DNA of 64,000 bases from Thiothrix litoralis (GCF_017901135.1 NZ_CP072801.1:248001-312000); one strand, 5' to 3'. Positions 36,516-46,041 are shown, counted from the first letter of the stretch. Notes: a model not told the origin generated them from the sequence alone. Made by a program: numbers and translations.

Positions 36516-37298
36516 TTACCGCGAACGTGCCACGCGGAAGCCCCGGAATATCTGGCGACCGTTGGCATAATCCTTGACCCGGTAGGCGGCGCGTAAATAG
36601 CGCGGCCTGTCGTTCCACGAACCACCACGTAGCACGCGCTCGTGGTGGCTTCCGGCTTCTTCCCATGCCTGCGCGTTGCTGGGTGCGCCTTGGTAGGTGT
36701 CGTGCCAGCAGTCTTGCACCCATTCCCAAACATTGCCGCACAAGTCGTGTAAGCCGAAAGCGTTCGGCGGGTAAGCGTCGACGGGTGTGGTCATGCCGTG
36801 TTGCATCTGGTGGTTGGCGTGTTGAGCGTCTGCCTGCATTCCCCACGGGTAAGCCGCGTTTGTGCCGCAACGGGTGGCGTATTCCCATTCTGCTTCGGAA
36901 GGCAGGCGATAGCCTGTGCCGTTTAATTCACACAGCCAAGTGCAATAGGCTTGTGCATCCTCCCAACTCACGTTGATGACCGGGCGTTTGTCGCGTCCCC
37001 AGCCTTTGTCGTCCGGCAATGGCGCGTTGGTTTCGTGGCAAAAGGCGTCGTATTCGGCAAAAGTGACTGGGTATTTGCTCAGTGCAAACGCGGCAATGTA
37101 AACGTGGCGGGTCGGGCGTTCGTTGGCGGTGCAGCCGCCTTCCACGTCATCGCGCCCGTCTTGCCCGCCCATGAGGAAGCGTCCCGCTGGAATGTTGACC
37201 ATGCGCGGCAAGGGTAGGGCGAGGCTGTGTGGGTGTAGTGCTGGGTACATGCGCTTATCGTAAAACAAGGTAGCGGCGCTTTCCTGTTTGGCTGACAA
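36516..37298 (-). CDS. SUMF1/formylglycine-generating-enzyme-like protein
   Basis: The 260-residue protein has the FGE-sulfatase (EgtB/SUMF1) fold: N-terminal VNIPAGRFLMGGQDG, central PVTFAEYDAFC, PVINVSWEDAQAYCTWL, RLPSEAEWEYATR, and the C-terminal GNVWEWVQDCW...VLRGGSWNDRP...FRGFRVAR. No sulfatase gene is near. The CxxxC pair of true FGEs is not obvious, so this is probably a member of the wider superfamily with unknown activity. The start could be either MSAKQES or the internal MYPALHP. Confidence 0.85.
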   Translation of the reverse strand: MSAKQESAATLFYDKRMYPALHPHSLALPLPRMVNIPAGRFLMGGQDGRDDVEGGCTANERPTRHVYIAAFALSKYPVTFAEYDAFCHETNAPLPDDKGWGRDKRPVINVSWEDAQAYCTWLCELNGTGYRLPSEAEWEYATRCGTNAAYPWGMQADAQHANHQMQHGMTTPVDAYPPNAFGLHDLCGNVWEWVQDCWHDTYQGAPSNAQAWEEAGSHHERVLRGGSWNDRPRYLRAAYRVKDYANGRQIFRGFRVARSR

Positions 37299-37346
37299 GC
37301 TGTCTGTGGTAGCGTTACGGTTTTTTACGCCAAAGGAATCATCACC

Positions 37347-37976
37347 ATGCGCTGCCGGGTTAAAGTTTGCGGGATCACTTCAGTTACGGATGCGGCAATG
37401 GTCGGCGCAGCGGGTGCGGATGCGATGGGTTTGGTGTTTTACCCCAAGAGCAAGCGTAATTTGAGCATTGCGCAGGCGGCGGACATTTGCCGGGCTGCGC
37501 CGCCGTTTGTGACGGTGGTGGGTCTGTTTCTGGATGCGGAAGCGGATTTTGTGCGCGACGTGCTCGACGCAGTGCCGCTGGATGTGTTGCAGTTCCACGG
37601 TTCGGAAACACCGGAGTATTGCCGCCAGTTTCCGCGCCCGTATATGAAGGCGGTGGGGATGAAGGGCTTGGCAGCCAGCGGTGGTTTTGCCGCTTACGCT
37701 GACCATTACCCCGATGCGCAAGCGTTTCTGGTGGATAGCCATGCGCCGGGCGCGGCAGGTGGCACGGGCGAAACTTTTGACTGGACGCAAGTGCCACAGG
37801 ATTACCCTAAGCCGATTATCCTCGCAGGTGGTTTGACCCCGGAGAACGTAGCGGAAGCGATCCGCACCAGCCGCGTGTATGCGGTGGATGTGAGCAGCGG
37901 GGTGGAATCCGCGCCGGGGGTGAAGGATGCCGCGAAGGTGCAAGCCTTCATGAACGGCGTGCTGTTGGTAAACTGA
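37347..37976 (+). CDS. trpF: Phosphoribosylanthranilate isomerase
   Basis: TrpF performs the Amadori rearrangement in tryptophan synthesis. The 209 residues contain the catalytic Cys in VKVCGIT, the family motif GADAMGLVFYPKSKRN, QFHGSE, and the phosphate site ILAGGLTPENV...VDVSSGVE. It is a single trpF, not fused to trpC, and lies upstream of an unrelated DUF1615 gene. No regulatory leader can be seen. Confidence 0.95.
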   Translation: MRCRVKVCGITSVTDAAMVGAAGADAMGLVFYPKSKRNLSIAQAADICRAAPPFVTVVGLFLDAEADFVRDVLDAVPLDVLQFHGSETPEYCRQFPRPYMKAVGMKGLAASGGFAAYADHYPDAQAFLVDSHAPGAAGGTGETFDWTQVPQDYPKPIILAGGLTPENVAEAIRTSRVYAVDVSSGVESAPGVKDAAKVQAFMNGVLLVN

Positions 37977-37980
37977 GTTC

Positions 37981-39213
37981 ATGGATATGCTGAAACGTTT
38001 AGCACGCTGGCTAATGGCTACCACTGTACTGGGGGCGGTCGTAGGGGTTGGTATGTGGGTTTACCCAGCCTTCAAGCAATACTGGATGGGTGAACCAGCC
38101 AAAGCGGTGGCTGTGTCAGCGCCACCTTCTGTTGGTTTGCTGCCGACGGTTATGTTGATTAAGGCAGCGGAACCTGCGGTGGCTGATCCGCGTGGCTGGG
38201 CAAGTGATGTGCTGGATGTGCTTAAGCTGCATGGCTTGCCACAAAGTCGTGAGAATGTGTGTTCGATTATTGCGGTAGCTGATCAAGAGTCCGGGTTTGT
38301 CGCTAATCCCACTGTGCCGAATTTGGGTAAATCGTCTGAAAAAGCGGTGATTGAGAAGCTCAGTAAATTATCGATCCTGCGCGGTGGGGCGATCACGTTT
38401 CTCAACCGTTTTCCTGATCCTGCTGATAGCTTTATGCAGCGTATTCGTCGGGCTAAAACCGAGCGTGATCTTGATCTGGCTTACCGCGCTCTGGTGGCGG
38501 GGCTAGAAGATTATGCGCGTCGCTACAAGCTGGGTTTGTTGTTGGATAACCATTTTGCTAGCGACCTGATTGAAGGTAGCAATGAAATCGACACCATCGG
38601 TTCCATGCAGGTGGCCGTGAATTTTGCGGTGCAGTATGAAACCCAGCGGCGCGGTGGCAAGGCATTGTCGCTGCAAGAGATTTACCAAGTTCGCGATAGC
38701 CTTTATACCCGTAAGGGTGGGTTGTTTTACGGGGCGTTATTATTGTTGGGTTATGAGTCGGGCTACGACAAGAAACTTTACCGTTTTGCTGATTTTAATG
38801 CGGGGCGTTACAGCAGCCGCAATGCCGCGTTTCAGGCGGTGATTGGCGTATTAAGTAAGCAAACGTTGGCAACTGATGGCGATTTGTTGATGTACAAAGC
38901 CGATGGCAGCGTGGCGTCAAAGGTTAGTGGTACGGAGCAGGCGTTACGCTATATTAATCAGGCGTTTGCGTTGAATTTGAAAGAATCACAAATCCGCCGG
39001 GATTTGATGCAGGAAAAAACCCTGAGTTTTAACAATACCACGACCTATAAGCTGATTCGGGCAACGTATGCTAAGGCGACGGGGAAGGCGGCGGTCTATG
39101 CGCAAGTGCCTAATATCCAACTGCATAGTGAGAAAACCTCACGGATACTGACAACGGGGAAGTTTGCTAATACGGTGTATGGGCGGTATCAGCGCTGTTT
39201 GGCGGCACGGTGA
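37981..39213 (+). CDS. DUF1615-like membrane-anchored protein
   Basis: The 410-residue product has one N-terminal membrane helix (WLMATTVLGAVVGVGMWVYP) and a large, mostly helical domain. Features such as DPRGWASDVLDVLKLHGLP, QESGFVANPTVPNLG and DTIGSMQVAVNFA resemble DUF1615, some members of which look like lytic-transglycosylase relatives (Glu in DQESGF as a candidate catalytic residue). Function is unproven. It starts 4 bp after trpF. Confidence 0.7.
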   Translation: MDMLKRLARWLMATTVLGAVVGVGMWVYPAFKQYWMGEPAKAVAVSAPPSVGLLPTVMLIKAAEPAVADPRGWASDVLDVLKLHGLPQSRENVCSIIAVADQESGFVANPTVPNLGKSSEKAVIEKLSKLSILRGGAITFLNRFPDPADSFMQRIRRAKTERDLDLAYRALVAGLEDYARRYKLGLLLDNHFASDLIEGSNEIDTIGSMQVAVNFAVQYETQRRGGKALSLQEIYQVRDSLYTRKGGLFYGALLLLGYESGYDKKLYRFADFNAGRYSSRNAAFQAVIGVLSKQTLATDGDLLMYKADGSVASKVSGTEQALRYINQAFALNLKESQIRRDLMQEKTLSFNNTTTYKLIRATYAKATGKAAVYAQVPNIQLHSEKTSRILTTGKFANTVYGRYQRCLAAR

Positions 39214-39221
39214 TGGGTAGC

Positions 39222-39593
39222 TTAGTGTGATTCCTGCCAGCCACAGCCTAATTCGGTGGCAATGTTATGTAGACGCTTGTCCCGCGTCCAAATCTGTGTT
39301 CCCGGTGATAGTAGGACAGTGGTTAAAAGGTGCAAATCCACATAGCCGATGCCTTTGCCCATCAGTTTACGTTGTTCTAAGCAGTACATGGTTTCAGCAT
39401 GGCTGGCTTGGGTGATGGCGGGCAGACCTTGCCATAAACGCAACAGGGTTGGGCGGTTTTTCAGGTTGCCACACGCGAGTTCGCCCCACACCATTGGGTG
39501 CATACAAACTTGCACTTCATTCAAAAGAATGGCTAAACGTTCGTCTTTTACCCGCAGGTGATCAATCCAGACCGAGGTATCAACCAGAATCAC
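39222..39593 (-). CDS. PIN-domain toxin (VapC family)
   Basis: The 123-residue protein has the PIN acidic residues: Asp in MILVDTSVWIDHL, Glu in VWGELACGN, Asp in GIGYVDLHLL and Asp in IWTRDKRL. It should be an Mg2+-dependent ribonuclease. Its start overlaps the stop of the upstream antitoxin (TGA/ATG), typical of vapBC pairs. Confidence 0.9.
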   Translation of the reverse strand: MILVDTSVWIDHLRVKDERLAILLNEVQVCMHPMVWGELACGNLKNRPTLLRLWQGLPAITQASHAETMYCLEQRKLMGKGIGYVDLHLLTTVLLSPGTQIWTRDKRLHNIATELGCGWQESH

Positions 39594-39793
39594 AGGGCTT
39601 CTTCCGTGGAACGGCGACGGGGCTGGGCTTCCAGTTGTGGTTCGGAACCTCCCAATAAAGCGAGGCGGCGGGCGCTTTCGCGTTCGATCAGGGCTTTCAG
39701 GCTTTCACGCAACAGGGCTGCTTTTTCGGCAATGCCTGTCAGCTCAAATGCCTGACGTAATAGTTCATCATCAAGGTTTAATGTAGTACGCAT
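39590..39793 (-). CDS. VapB-type antitoxin
   Basis: The start ATG at 39793 is preferred because TTGGAGA precedes it. The 67-residue product has the ribbon-helix-helix start MRTTLNLDDELLRQAFELTG and an acidic/basic tail (QPRRRSTEEAL) that would cap the PIN toxin. It is translationally coupled to the toxin and likely represses its own promoter, possibly through the palindrome at 39881-39896. Confidence 0.88.
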   Translation of the reverse strand: MRTTLNLDDELLRQAFELTGIAEKAALLRESLKALIERESARRLALLGGSEPQLEAQPRRRSTEEAL

Positions 39794-39860
39794 GATTGTC
39801 TCCAAGGCATCAAATATATGCATCATATTATGCTTGTTTTGATGCTGTCGACAACTGTTT

Positions 39861-39896
39861 GATGTGAAGTTTACATCTGTAGTGATACTTATCACT
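39861..39896. promoter_or_regulatory. Palindromes between vapBC and the restriction-modification gene
   Basis: AGTGATA-CT-TATCACT (39881-39896) is a perfect palindrome, and GATGT-N7-ACATC (39861-39877) lies next to it. Both are in the 160-bp gap shared by the divergent vapB and MmeI-like genes. They are candidate binding sites for VapB or another dimeric regulator. Confidence 0.4.
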
Positions 39897-39955
39897 GCCT
39901 GTGCGTCGTGTTTAGGTTACATTCCATGCCCATCTAATGGGGAACAGGGGCTTTC

Positions 39956-42900
39956 ATGATCACCACCGACACGCCCGCAGACGCTTTCATCCAACGTTGG
40001 CAGGGCAAAGACGGCTCGGAAAAAGCCAATCTTCAGTTTTTCCTCGGTGAATTGTGCGAATTGTTGGGGGTGGAAAAGCCGCAGCCTGCGCAGGCGGATA
40101 ACAAGTTGAATGCTTATGTGTTTGAGCGGCGTATTGATCTGCTTAAGGTGGATCACAGTTCCAATACGGGGTTTATCGACCTGTATTGCCGTGATTGTTT
40201 TGTGCTGGAAGGCAAATCGACGGGTAAGAAGTACGGTTCTACCGGATTAGATACGGCGATGATCCGCGCTCATCGGCAAGCTAAGAATTACATTGAAAAT
40301 CTGCCTGCTACTGAGAAAAAGCCGCCTTTCATGATTTTGACCGATGTAGGGCATGTGCTTGAGTTGTATGCGGAATTTTCCTGTTCCAATTCAACCTATA
40401 CCCAGTTCCCTGATAGCAGTTCGTACCGCATTAAACTCGATGATTTGCGTAAGCCGGACATCCGTGCGCGGCTGGCGGCGGTTTGGACTGATCCGCATAG
40501 TCTGGATGAATCCAAAAAAGCCGCTAAAGTCACCAAGCAGATTGCGACGCAATTGGCTGCGTTGGCGAAATCGCTGGAAGCGGCGCACGCGGCGGAAACG
40601 GTCGGCACGTTTTTGATGCGCTGCCTGTTTACCATGTTTGCGGAAGATGTGGAGCTATTGCCGAAAGACCGTTTCACGCACTTGCTGGAAAAGATGCTAG
40701 ATAAGCCAGAACGCTTTAAAGCAGCGGTGGAAAACCTGTGGTTGATGATGGATAAAGGCGGTTATGACAATAGCGAGTATGTTGAGATTAAACGCTTTAA
40801 CGGTGGGCTGTTTGCGGGGGCGACGGCGCTGGCGTTAGACAAGGCGCAAATTGAACTGTTGTTGAAAGCGGCAAAGGCGGATTGGCGTTACGTTGAACCG
40901 GCGATTTTCGGGACGTTGCTGGAGCGGGCGTTGAACCCGAAAGAGCGGCATAAGTTGGGGGCGCATTATACGCCGCGTGCTTACGTGGAGCGGCTGGTGT
41001 TGCCGACGGTGCTTGCGCCGTTGCGTCAGCAGTGGGCGGATGTGCAAACCGCTGCGACCGTGTTATTGGCTGAATACCAAAAATCCTTGGAAAAGGCGGA
41101 AAAAGCATCGCAGCGGATTGTGTTGCCTGTGGTGAATGATGAGTCTGCGCCGACTTCGCTGGAGTTGTCGGGGCAGCGCAAGGTGAAAAAAACCAAGAAA
41201 GTGCTGACGGCGGATGAGTCATTCAAGAAGGCGGCGATTGATGAAGTCCGCGCCTTTCATGCCCATTTGTGCAGTTTGCGGATTCTTGACCCGGCGTGTG
41301 GGTCGGGTAATTTTTTGTACGTGACCTTGGAACATCTCAAGCGGTTGGAGGGTGAGGTGTTGAATACTTTGCAGGCGTTGGGTTTTTCGCCGCGAACGCT
41401 GGAAATGGAAGGCGTGTCGGTGAGTCCGCAACAGTTCTTGGGCTTGGAGGTGAATCCACGGGCGGCGGCGATTGCGGAAATGGTGTTGTGGATTGGCTAT
41501 TTGCAATGGCATTTCCGCACGCATGGCAATGTGTCGCCTGCCGAGCCGATTTTGCGTGACTTCCACAATATCGAAAACCGTGATGCGGTGTTGGCGTATG
41601 ACGGCGTTGAAAACGTGCTGGATGCGGCGGGGAATCCCGTGACGCGCTGGGATGGGCGCACGGTCAAAACGCATCCGGTCACAGGCAAAGATGTGCCGGA
41701 CGAAACCGCGCAAGTGCCAGTGTTGCGCTACCTCAAGCCGCGCAAGGCTGAATGGCCTGCCGCCGATTACATCATCGGCAATCCGCCATTTATTGGCAAC
41801 AAGCGTATGCGTGAATTGCTGGGTGATGGCTATGTGAATCCTTTGCGCACCGCATGGACGGATGTTCCCGATTCGGTCGATTTTGTGATGTATTGGTGGC
41901 ACAAAGCGGCGGAAGCAACTCGGAGTGGTAAAACACAGCGTTTCGGTTTTATCACTACTAACAGTTTGCGCCAGACATTCAATCGCAAAGTTTTACAACA
42001 TCATCTTGAAGCACAAAACCCTGTATCGCTGATTTTTGCGATTCCTGATCATCCGTGGGTAGACAATGAAGATGGGGCAGCGGTGCGTATTGCTATGACC
42101 GCCTGTGCCGCAGGCGATTGGACTGGGCAATTGCAGCAAGTAACGCTTGAAACAGATACTGGTGAGGATGAAGTTCAAGTTGAACTCAGTACGCAAACCG
42201 GCAAGTTATTTTCTGATTTGCGCATCGGGGCAAACATTGCTGCCGCCAAACAATTGGTAGCAAATTCAGCGTTAAGTAACCGTGGCGTGATCCCACACGG
42301 CGAAGGCATGACGCTTTCCCCAGAACAAGCCAAACTCATTGGTTATGGTAGCGTTTCAGGTATTGAACAGCATATTAAAGATTACCGAAATGGTAAGGAC
42401 ATTATGCAGATACCTCGTGGAGTCAAAGTTATTGATCTATACCCACTGAAAGAAACAGAGGTGTTGTCTAAGTTTCCCAACCTGTACCAGTGGCTTATTG
42501 ATAACGTGAAACCAGAACGATTGCTAAACAAAGATAAGAGTCTTAGAGAAAATTGGTGGTTGCATCGTCGTAATAATGAGGATATGCGCCGTTCTTTGGC
42601 TGGTCTTAAACATTACGTAGCAACAGTGCAGACATCAAAGCACAAAATATTTGTGTTTTTGGACGGTAGTGTTCTGCCTGATGATAAATTGATTGCTATC
42701 GCTTTGAGTGATGCGTATTTCTTGGGAGTGTTGTCCAGTCGCTTGCATATATTCTGGAGTTTGGTTTCGGGTGCGCGGTTAGGTGTTGGCAATGACCCTG
42801 TTTACAACAAATCCATGTGTTTTGATGCATTTCCGTTTCCTGATGCGAGTGACGCGCAGAAAGCGCAGATTCGGACGATTGCCGAGCAAATTGACGCGCA

Positions 42901-43576
42901 CCGCAAGCGCCAGCAAGCCGCACACCCAACCCTGACGCTAACCAATATGTACAACGTGCTGGAAAAGTTGCGTAGCGGCGAAGCACTAAACGCCAAAGAC
43001 AAAGAGATTCACGCGCAAGCCCTAACCAGCATCTTGCAAGAACTCCACGACAAGCTCGACCGTGCCGTATTCGCCGCTTACGGATGGGATGACCTCGCCG
43101 CCGAACTGGTCGGCAAACCCGGCGCAACCACGCCACTCCCCGACAAACCCGAAGCCCAAGCGCAAGCCGAAGAAGAACTCCTCAGCCGCCTCGTTGACCT
43201 CAACACCCAACGCGCCGCCGAAGAAGCCCAAGGCACTATCCGCTGGTTACGCCCCGACTTCCAAGCACCGGCTTCGACTCCGCTCAGCCCACGGGACGGG
43301 ATGCCCAGCCAACAGGAAGACCTCGCGCTTGCCGACGACGACACCGGTTCCCTGAGCGCAGCCGAAGGGAACACCCCCGCCGTCAAACGCGACTGGCCAA
43401 AAGTATTACGTGAACAAACCCGCTTGGTACGCGAATTGCTGGCGCTGACACCGCTATCGGCTCAAGCACTCAGCAAACAATTCAAACGCAAGCCCTCCAA
43501 CCTGCAAGAAGTACTGGATGCTTTGCAGGATTTGGGCATGGTGGCGTGTGAAGGCGAGGTTTATAGGATGGTGTGA
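39956..43576 (+). CDS. MmeI-like single-chain type II restriction-modification enzyme
   Basis: The 1,206-residue protein joins nuclease and DNA adenine methyltransferase. The N-terminal part has Asp75-x9-Glu85-x-Lys87, the exact spacing described for the MmeI nuclease. A helical linker contains the typical FLMRCLFTMFAED and FNGGLFAG blocks. The amino-methyltransferase follows, with motif I DPACGSGNFLYV and motif IV NPPFIGN. A target-recognition region lies at about 780-1000 and a helical C-terminal part ends near 1120. The last 60 residues resemble a winged helix. In this family one enzyme both cuts and protects DNA; the recognised site cannot be read from sequence. A TTCGAC/CTGAGC repeat pair is inserted in frame near 1105-1140. 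Confidence 0.85.
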   Translation: MITTDTPADAFIQRWQGKDGSEKANLQFFLGELCELLGVEKPQPAQADNKLNAYVFERRIDLLKVDHSSNTGFIDLYCRDCFVLEGKSTGKKYGSTGLDTAMIRAHRQAKNYIENLPATEKKPPFMILTDVGHVLELYAEFSCSNSTYTQFPDSSSYRIKLDDLRKPDIRARLAAVWTDPHSLDESKKAAKVTKQIATQLAALAKSLEAAHAAETVGTFLMRCLFTMFAEDVELLPKDRFTHLLEKMLDKPERFKAAVENLWLMMDKGGYDNSEYVEIKRFNGGLFAGATALALDKAQIELLLKAAKADWRYVEPAIFGTLLERALNPKERHKLGAHYTPRAYVERLVLPTVLAPLRQQWADVQTAATVLLAEYQKSLEKAEKASQRIVLPVVNDESAPTSLELSGQRKVKKTKKVLTADESFKKAAIDEVRAFHAHLCSLRILDPACGSGNFLYVTLEHLKRLEGEVLNTLQALGFSPRTLEMEGVSVSPQQFLGLEVNPRAAAIAEMVLWIGYLQWHFRTHGNVSPAEPILRDFHNIENRDAVLAYDGVENVLDAAGNPVTRWDGRTVKTHPVTGKDVPDETAQVPVLRYLKPRKAEWPAADYIIGNPPFIGNKRMRELLGDGYVNPLRTAWTDVPDSVDFVMYWWHKAAEATRSGKTQRFGFITTNSLRQTFNRKVLQHHLEAQNPVSLIFAIPDHPWVDNEDGAAVRIAMTACAAGDWTGQLQQVTLETDTGEDEVQVELSTQTGKLFSDLRIGANIAAAKQLVANSALSNRGVIPHGEGMTLSPEQAKLIGYGSVSGIEQHIKDYRNGKDIMQIPRGVKVIDLYPLKETEVLSKFPNLYQWLIDNVKPERLLNKDKSLRENWWLHRRNNEDMRRSLAGLKHYVATVQTSKHKIFVFLDGSVLPDDKLIAIALSDAYFLGVLSSRLHIFWSLVSGARLGVGNDPVYNKSMCFDAFPFPDASDAQKAQIRTIAEQIDAHRKRQQAAHPTLTLTNMYNVLEKLRSGEALNAKDKEIHAQALTSILQELHDKLDRAVFAAYGWDDLAAELVGKPGATTPLPDKPEAQAQAEEELLSRLVDLNTQRAAEEAQGTIRWLRPDFQAPASTPLSPRDGMPSQQEDLALADDDTGSLSAAEGNTPAVKRDWPKVLREQTRLVRELLALTPLSAQALSKQFKRKPSNLQEVLDALQDLGMVACEGEVYRMV
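43271..43372. repeat. Inverted repeat pair inside the MmeI-like gene
   Basis: GCTTCGACTCCGCTCAGCCC (43271-43290) and CCTGAGCGCAGCCGAAGGG (about 43351-43369) are imperfect inverted copies of the same motif as in tnpB of copy B. They encode a Pro/Ser/Asp-rich insert in a linker between the main enzyme and the C-terminal winged-helix-like part, keeping the frame. Confidence 0.6.
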
Positions 43577-43655
43577 GAGCTTGTGCTAGAATCTTCCCCG
43601 TTGGATGCGCTGTTGCTGCGCGTCTCCTCCCGTCTAGCATTACAGAGGCCGAGGA

Positions 43656-44722
43656 TTGACTTCCTCCCCTCCCTAAAGGAAGGGGATTCCTAATTCATCG
43701 AGAACAGGACAACGACACCGAAATGCCATCACCGCTAACATTCTCTCCAAAGGCTAGCACCGCCAGTCCGGCGGCTAAAATGTTACGTGCTGCATTCACG
43801 TCACGGTCGTGGGTTGCGCCACATTCGGGGCATTCCCAAGACCGCACGTCCAGCGGCATGTTTGCTTTCACGAACCCGCAGCCGTTACAGCGTTTGCTGG
43901 AAGGAAAAAACCTGTCGATTTCGACATACGTCCTACCTGCCCAATTGGCCTTGTATTCAAGCTGGCGGGTAAATTCCCCCCAACTCGCATCCGCAATGTG
44001 CTTGGCCAGTGTCGGGTTCTTAATCATGTTTTTCACGGCGAGGTTTTCAGCGCAAACGACTTGGTTCTCGTTAATCAGTTTGCGGGACAGCTTGTGCAAG
44101 TTGTCCGACCGGCAATCGGAGATCTTCGCGTGAACACGGGCAACGTTGCGTTTAGCTTTCAGCCGGTTCTTGCTGCCGAATTTCTTCTTGGCAAGACGGC
44201 GTTGGTACTTCGCCAGTTTAGTCGCGTGTTGGGCGGTATGGCGGGGATTGCCGGACTTAAAACCGTCAGAGGTGACGAACAAATCCTTGATGCCCACGTC
44301 GATACCTGCCTTTTTGTCGGTGACGGGCAACAGCGTGGGTTCAAATTCACACAAGCAAGACACGAAATAGCGTCCGGCCTGATTCAGGCCATTGTTTGAT
44401 GGCGGTCAACCGCGCATTAGCACCCAGGTAACTGACCTTTTCCTGAGTCTGATCGTAAGCATCCGTGCGGTAACGCAAGATGCTGTTGTACACGTAACGC
44501 ACACAACCAAACGTCTGCGCCAGCAACTTTTCTTGTTGCAGGTCTGGGTAAAACCGGAATTGGTAGGCGCGTTTCGTTGGCATGACTCACAGTGTAGTTC
44601 ATACCGTGTGATTTCTGTGTGTTTAATCAAGATAGCTTAACCAAAAAGAGGAGCGAGAAGAGGGTCGGCTAACGCCGACGCGCTATCCCTCCCCGCCCTG
44701 AAGGACGGGGTATCTCGCGCAA
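43656..44722 (-). mobile_element. IS200/IS605-family element, copy D (deletion derivative)
   Basis: Read on the minus strand, the left end has TGCGCGAGATACCCCGTCC..., with hairpin CCCCGTCCTTCAGG/GCGGGG, and the right end finishes at GTCAA (43656-43660 on the plus strand). Terminal hairpins are nearly the same as in copies A-C although its TnpB is of another lineage. About 265 bp are missing from the coding region compared with copy E. The element lies directly before bioA. Confidence 0.85.
43695..44583 (-). pseudogene. tnpB: tnpB of copy D, internally deleted
   Basis: The start (MPTKRAYQFRFYPDLQQEKLL, 44583) and the catalytic C-terminal part (from 44363) are close to copy E, but about 90 residues between them are gone and the frame is shifted. 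The junction at about 44380 is the palindrome GGCCTGA-T-TCAGGCC, made from two separate sites in copy E. The C-terminal frame still holds Asp in GIDVGIKDLF, Glu in CAENLAVKNM and the last Asp in HDRDVNAARN. Confidence 0.88.
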
Positions 44723-44727
44723 GATGG

Positions 44728-46041
44728 ATGACCCTTACCGATCTCGACCGCCACCACGTTTGGCATCCCTTCACCCAAGCCCAGACCGCGCCCGACGCTA
44801 TTCCCATCGCTTCGGCCAAAGGCATTCGCCTCTACGCCGAAGACGGTCGTGAATTCCTCGATCTGATTTCTTCATGGTGGGTGAATACTCACGGGCACGC
44901 GCACCCCACCATCGCTGCCGCGATTGCCAAGCAAGCGCAAACGCTGGAACAAGTGATTTTTGCCGGATTTACCCACCAACCCGCCGCGCAATTGGCGTAT
45001 GAGCTGGTACAACGCCTGCCCAAGGGGCTGACGCGTGTGTTCTTCAGCGACGACGGTTCCACAGCGGTGGAGGTGGCGTTAAAAATGGCGTTGCAATACT
45101 GGCACAACCAGGGTGAAACCCAGCGTACCCGTTTTCTTGCGTTTGAGGGCGGCTATCACGGCGATACCGTCGGCGCGATGTCAGCGGGGAAGGGCTGTGG
45201 CTTTTTCGATACCTACGGCAGCCTGTTGTTTGAAGTCGGGTTGCTGCCTTTCCCGGAAACGTGGGATGGCGATACCGAGGTAGAGGCGAAGGAACAGGCG
45301 TCACTGGCGCGGCTGGATGAGTACCTCGCCGACCACGGCAATACCCTCGCAGCCGTGATCATGGAGCCGCTGATTCAAGGTTCATCAGGAATGCGCATGT
45401 GCCGCCCTGAATTTCTGCAAGCCTTGGCAACGCGATTGCGTGCAGCGGGTATCCTGCTGATTTTTGATGAAGTCATGACGGGATTTGGGCGCACGGGTGC
45501 GATGTTTGCCAGCCTCAAAGCGCAAGTGACGCCGGATATTATTTGCTTGTCGAAAGGGCTGACAGCAGGGTTTCTGCCGCTGTCGGTGACAGTAGCCAGT
45601 GAAGCAATTTACGCGGCATTCCTGGGGGATACGTTTGATAAAGCTTTTGTGCATGGGCATTCCTTCACCGCTAATCCGCTGGGGTGTGCGGCGGCATTGG
45701 CCTCGTTGCAAGTGTTTGAAGACGAGCAAACCCTTGCGAAATTGCCGCAAATCGAGGCTTGGCATCGGCAAGGCTTGGCAACATTGGCAGCGCACCCTCT
45801 GGTGCAACGGGTAAGGGTGATGGGGACGATTGCCGCGTTTGATGTTATAGCAACGGATGCAGGCTATACCTCGCAGATTGGGGCGCAGCTCAAAGCCTTT
45901 TTCCACGAGCGGGGGTTGTTGTTGCGCCCGTTGGGGAATGTAGTTTACTTGTTGCCGCCTTATTGTATTGCTGAGTCCGAACTTCGTCATGCTTATAAGG
46001 TTATTTTTTTGTCATTAATGACCCTTTCACCGCCTGCATGA
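44728..46041 (+). CDS. bioA: Adenosylmethionine-8-amino-7-oxononanoate aminotransferase
   Basis: BioA transfers an amino group from S-adenosylmethionine to KAPA in biotin synthesis. The 437-residue PLP enzyme has the family motifs HVWHPFTQAQ, FSDDGSTAVEVALKMALQYW, GGYHGDTVGAMS, IFDEVMTGFGRTG and the PLP-lysine segment ICLSKGLTAGFLPLS. The start ATG is 5 bp from IS copy D. Without the IS, GAGGAT would lie 8 nt before the ATG; now no good site precedes it. The encoded protein looks normal, so any loss is in expression. Confidence 0.95.
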   Translation: MTLTDLDRHHVWHPFTQAQTAPDAIPIASAKGIRLYAEDGREFLDLISSWWVNTHGHAHPTIAAAIAKQAQTLEQVIFAGFTHQPAAQLAYELVQRLPKGLTRVFFSDDGSTAVEVALKMALQYWHNQGETQRTRFLAFEGGYHGDTVGAMSAGKGCGFFDTYGSLLFEVGLLPFPETWDGDTEVEAKEQASLARLDEYLADHGNTLAAVIMEPLIQGSSGMRMCRPEFLQALATRLRAAGILLIFDEVMTGFGRTGAMFASLKAQVTPDIICLSKGLTAGFLPLSVTVASEAIYAAFLGDTFDKAFVHGHSFTANPLGCAAALASLQVFEDEQTLAKLPQIEAWHRQGLATLAAHPLVQRVRVMGTIAAFDVIATDAGYTSQIGAQLKAFFHERGLLLRPLGNVVYLLPPYCIAESELRHAYKVIFLSLMTLSPPA

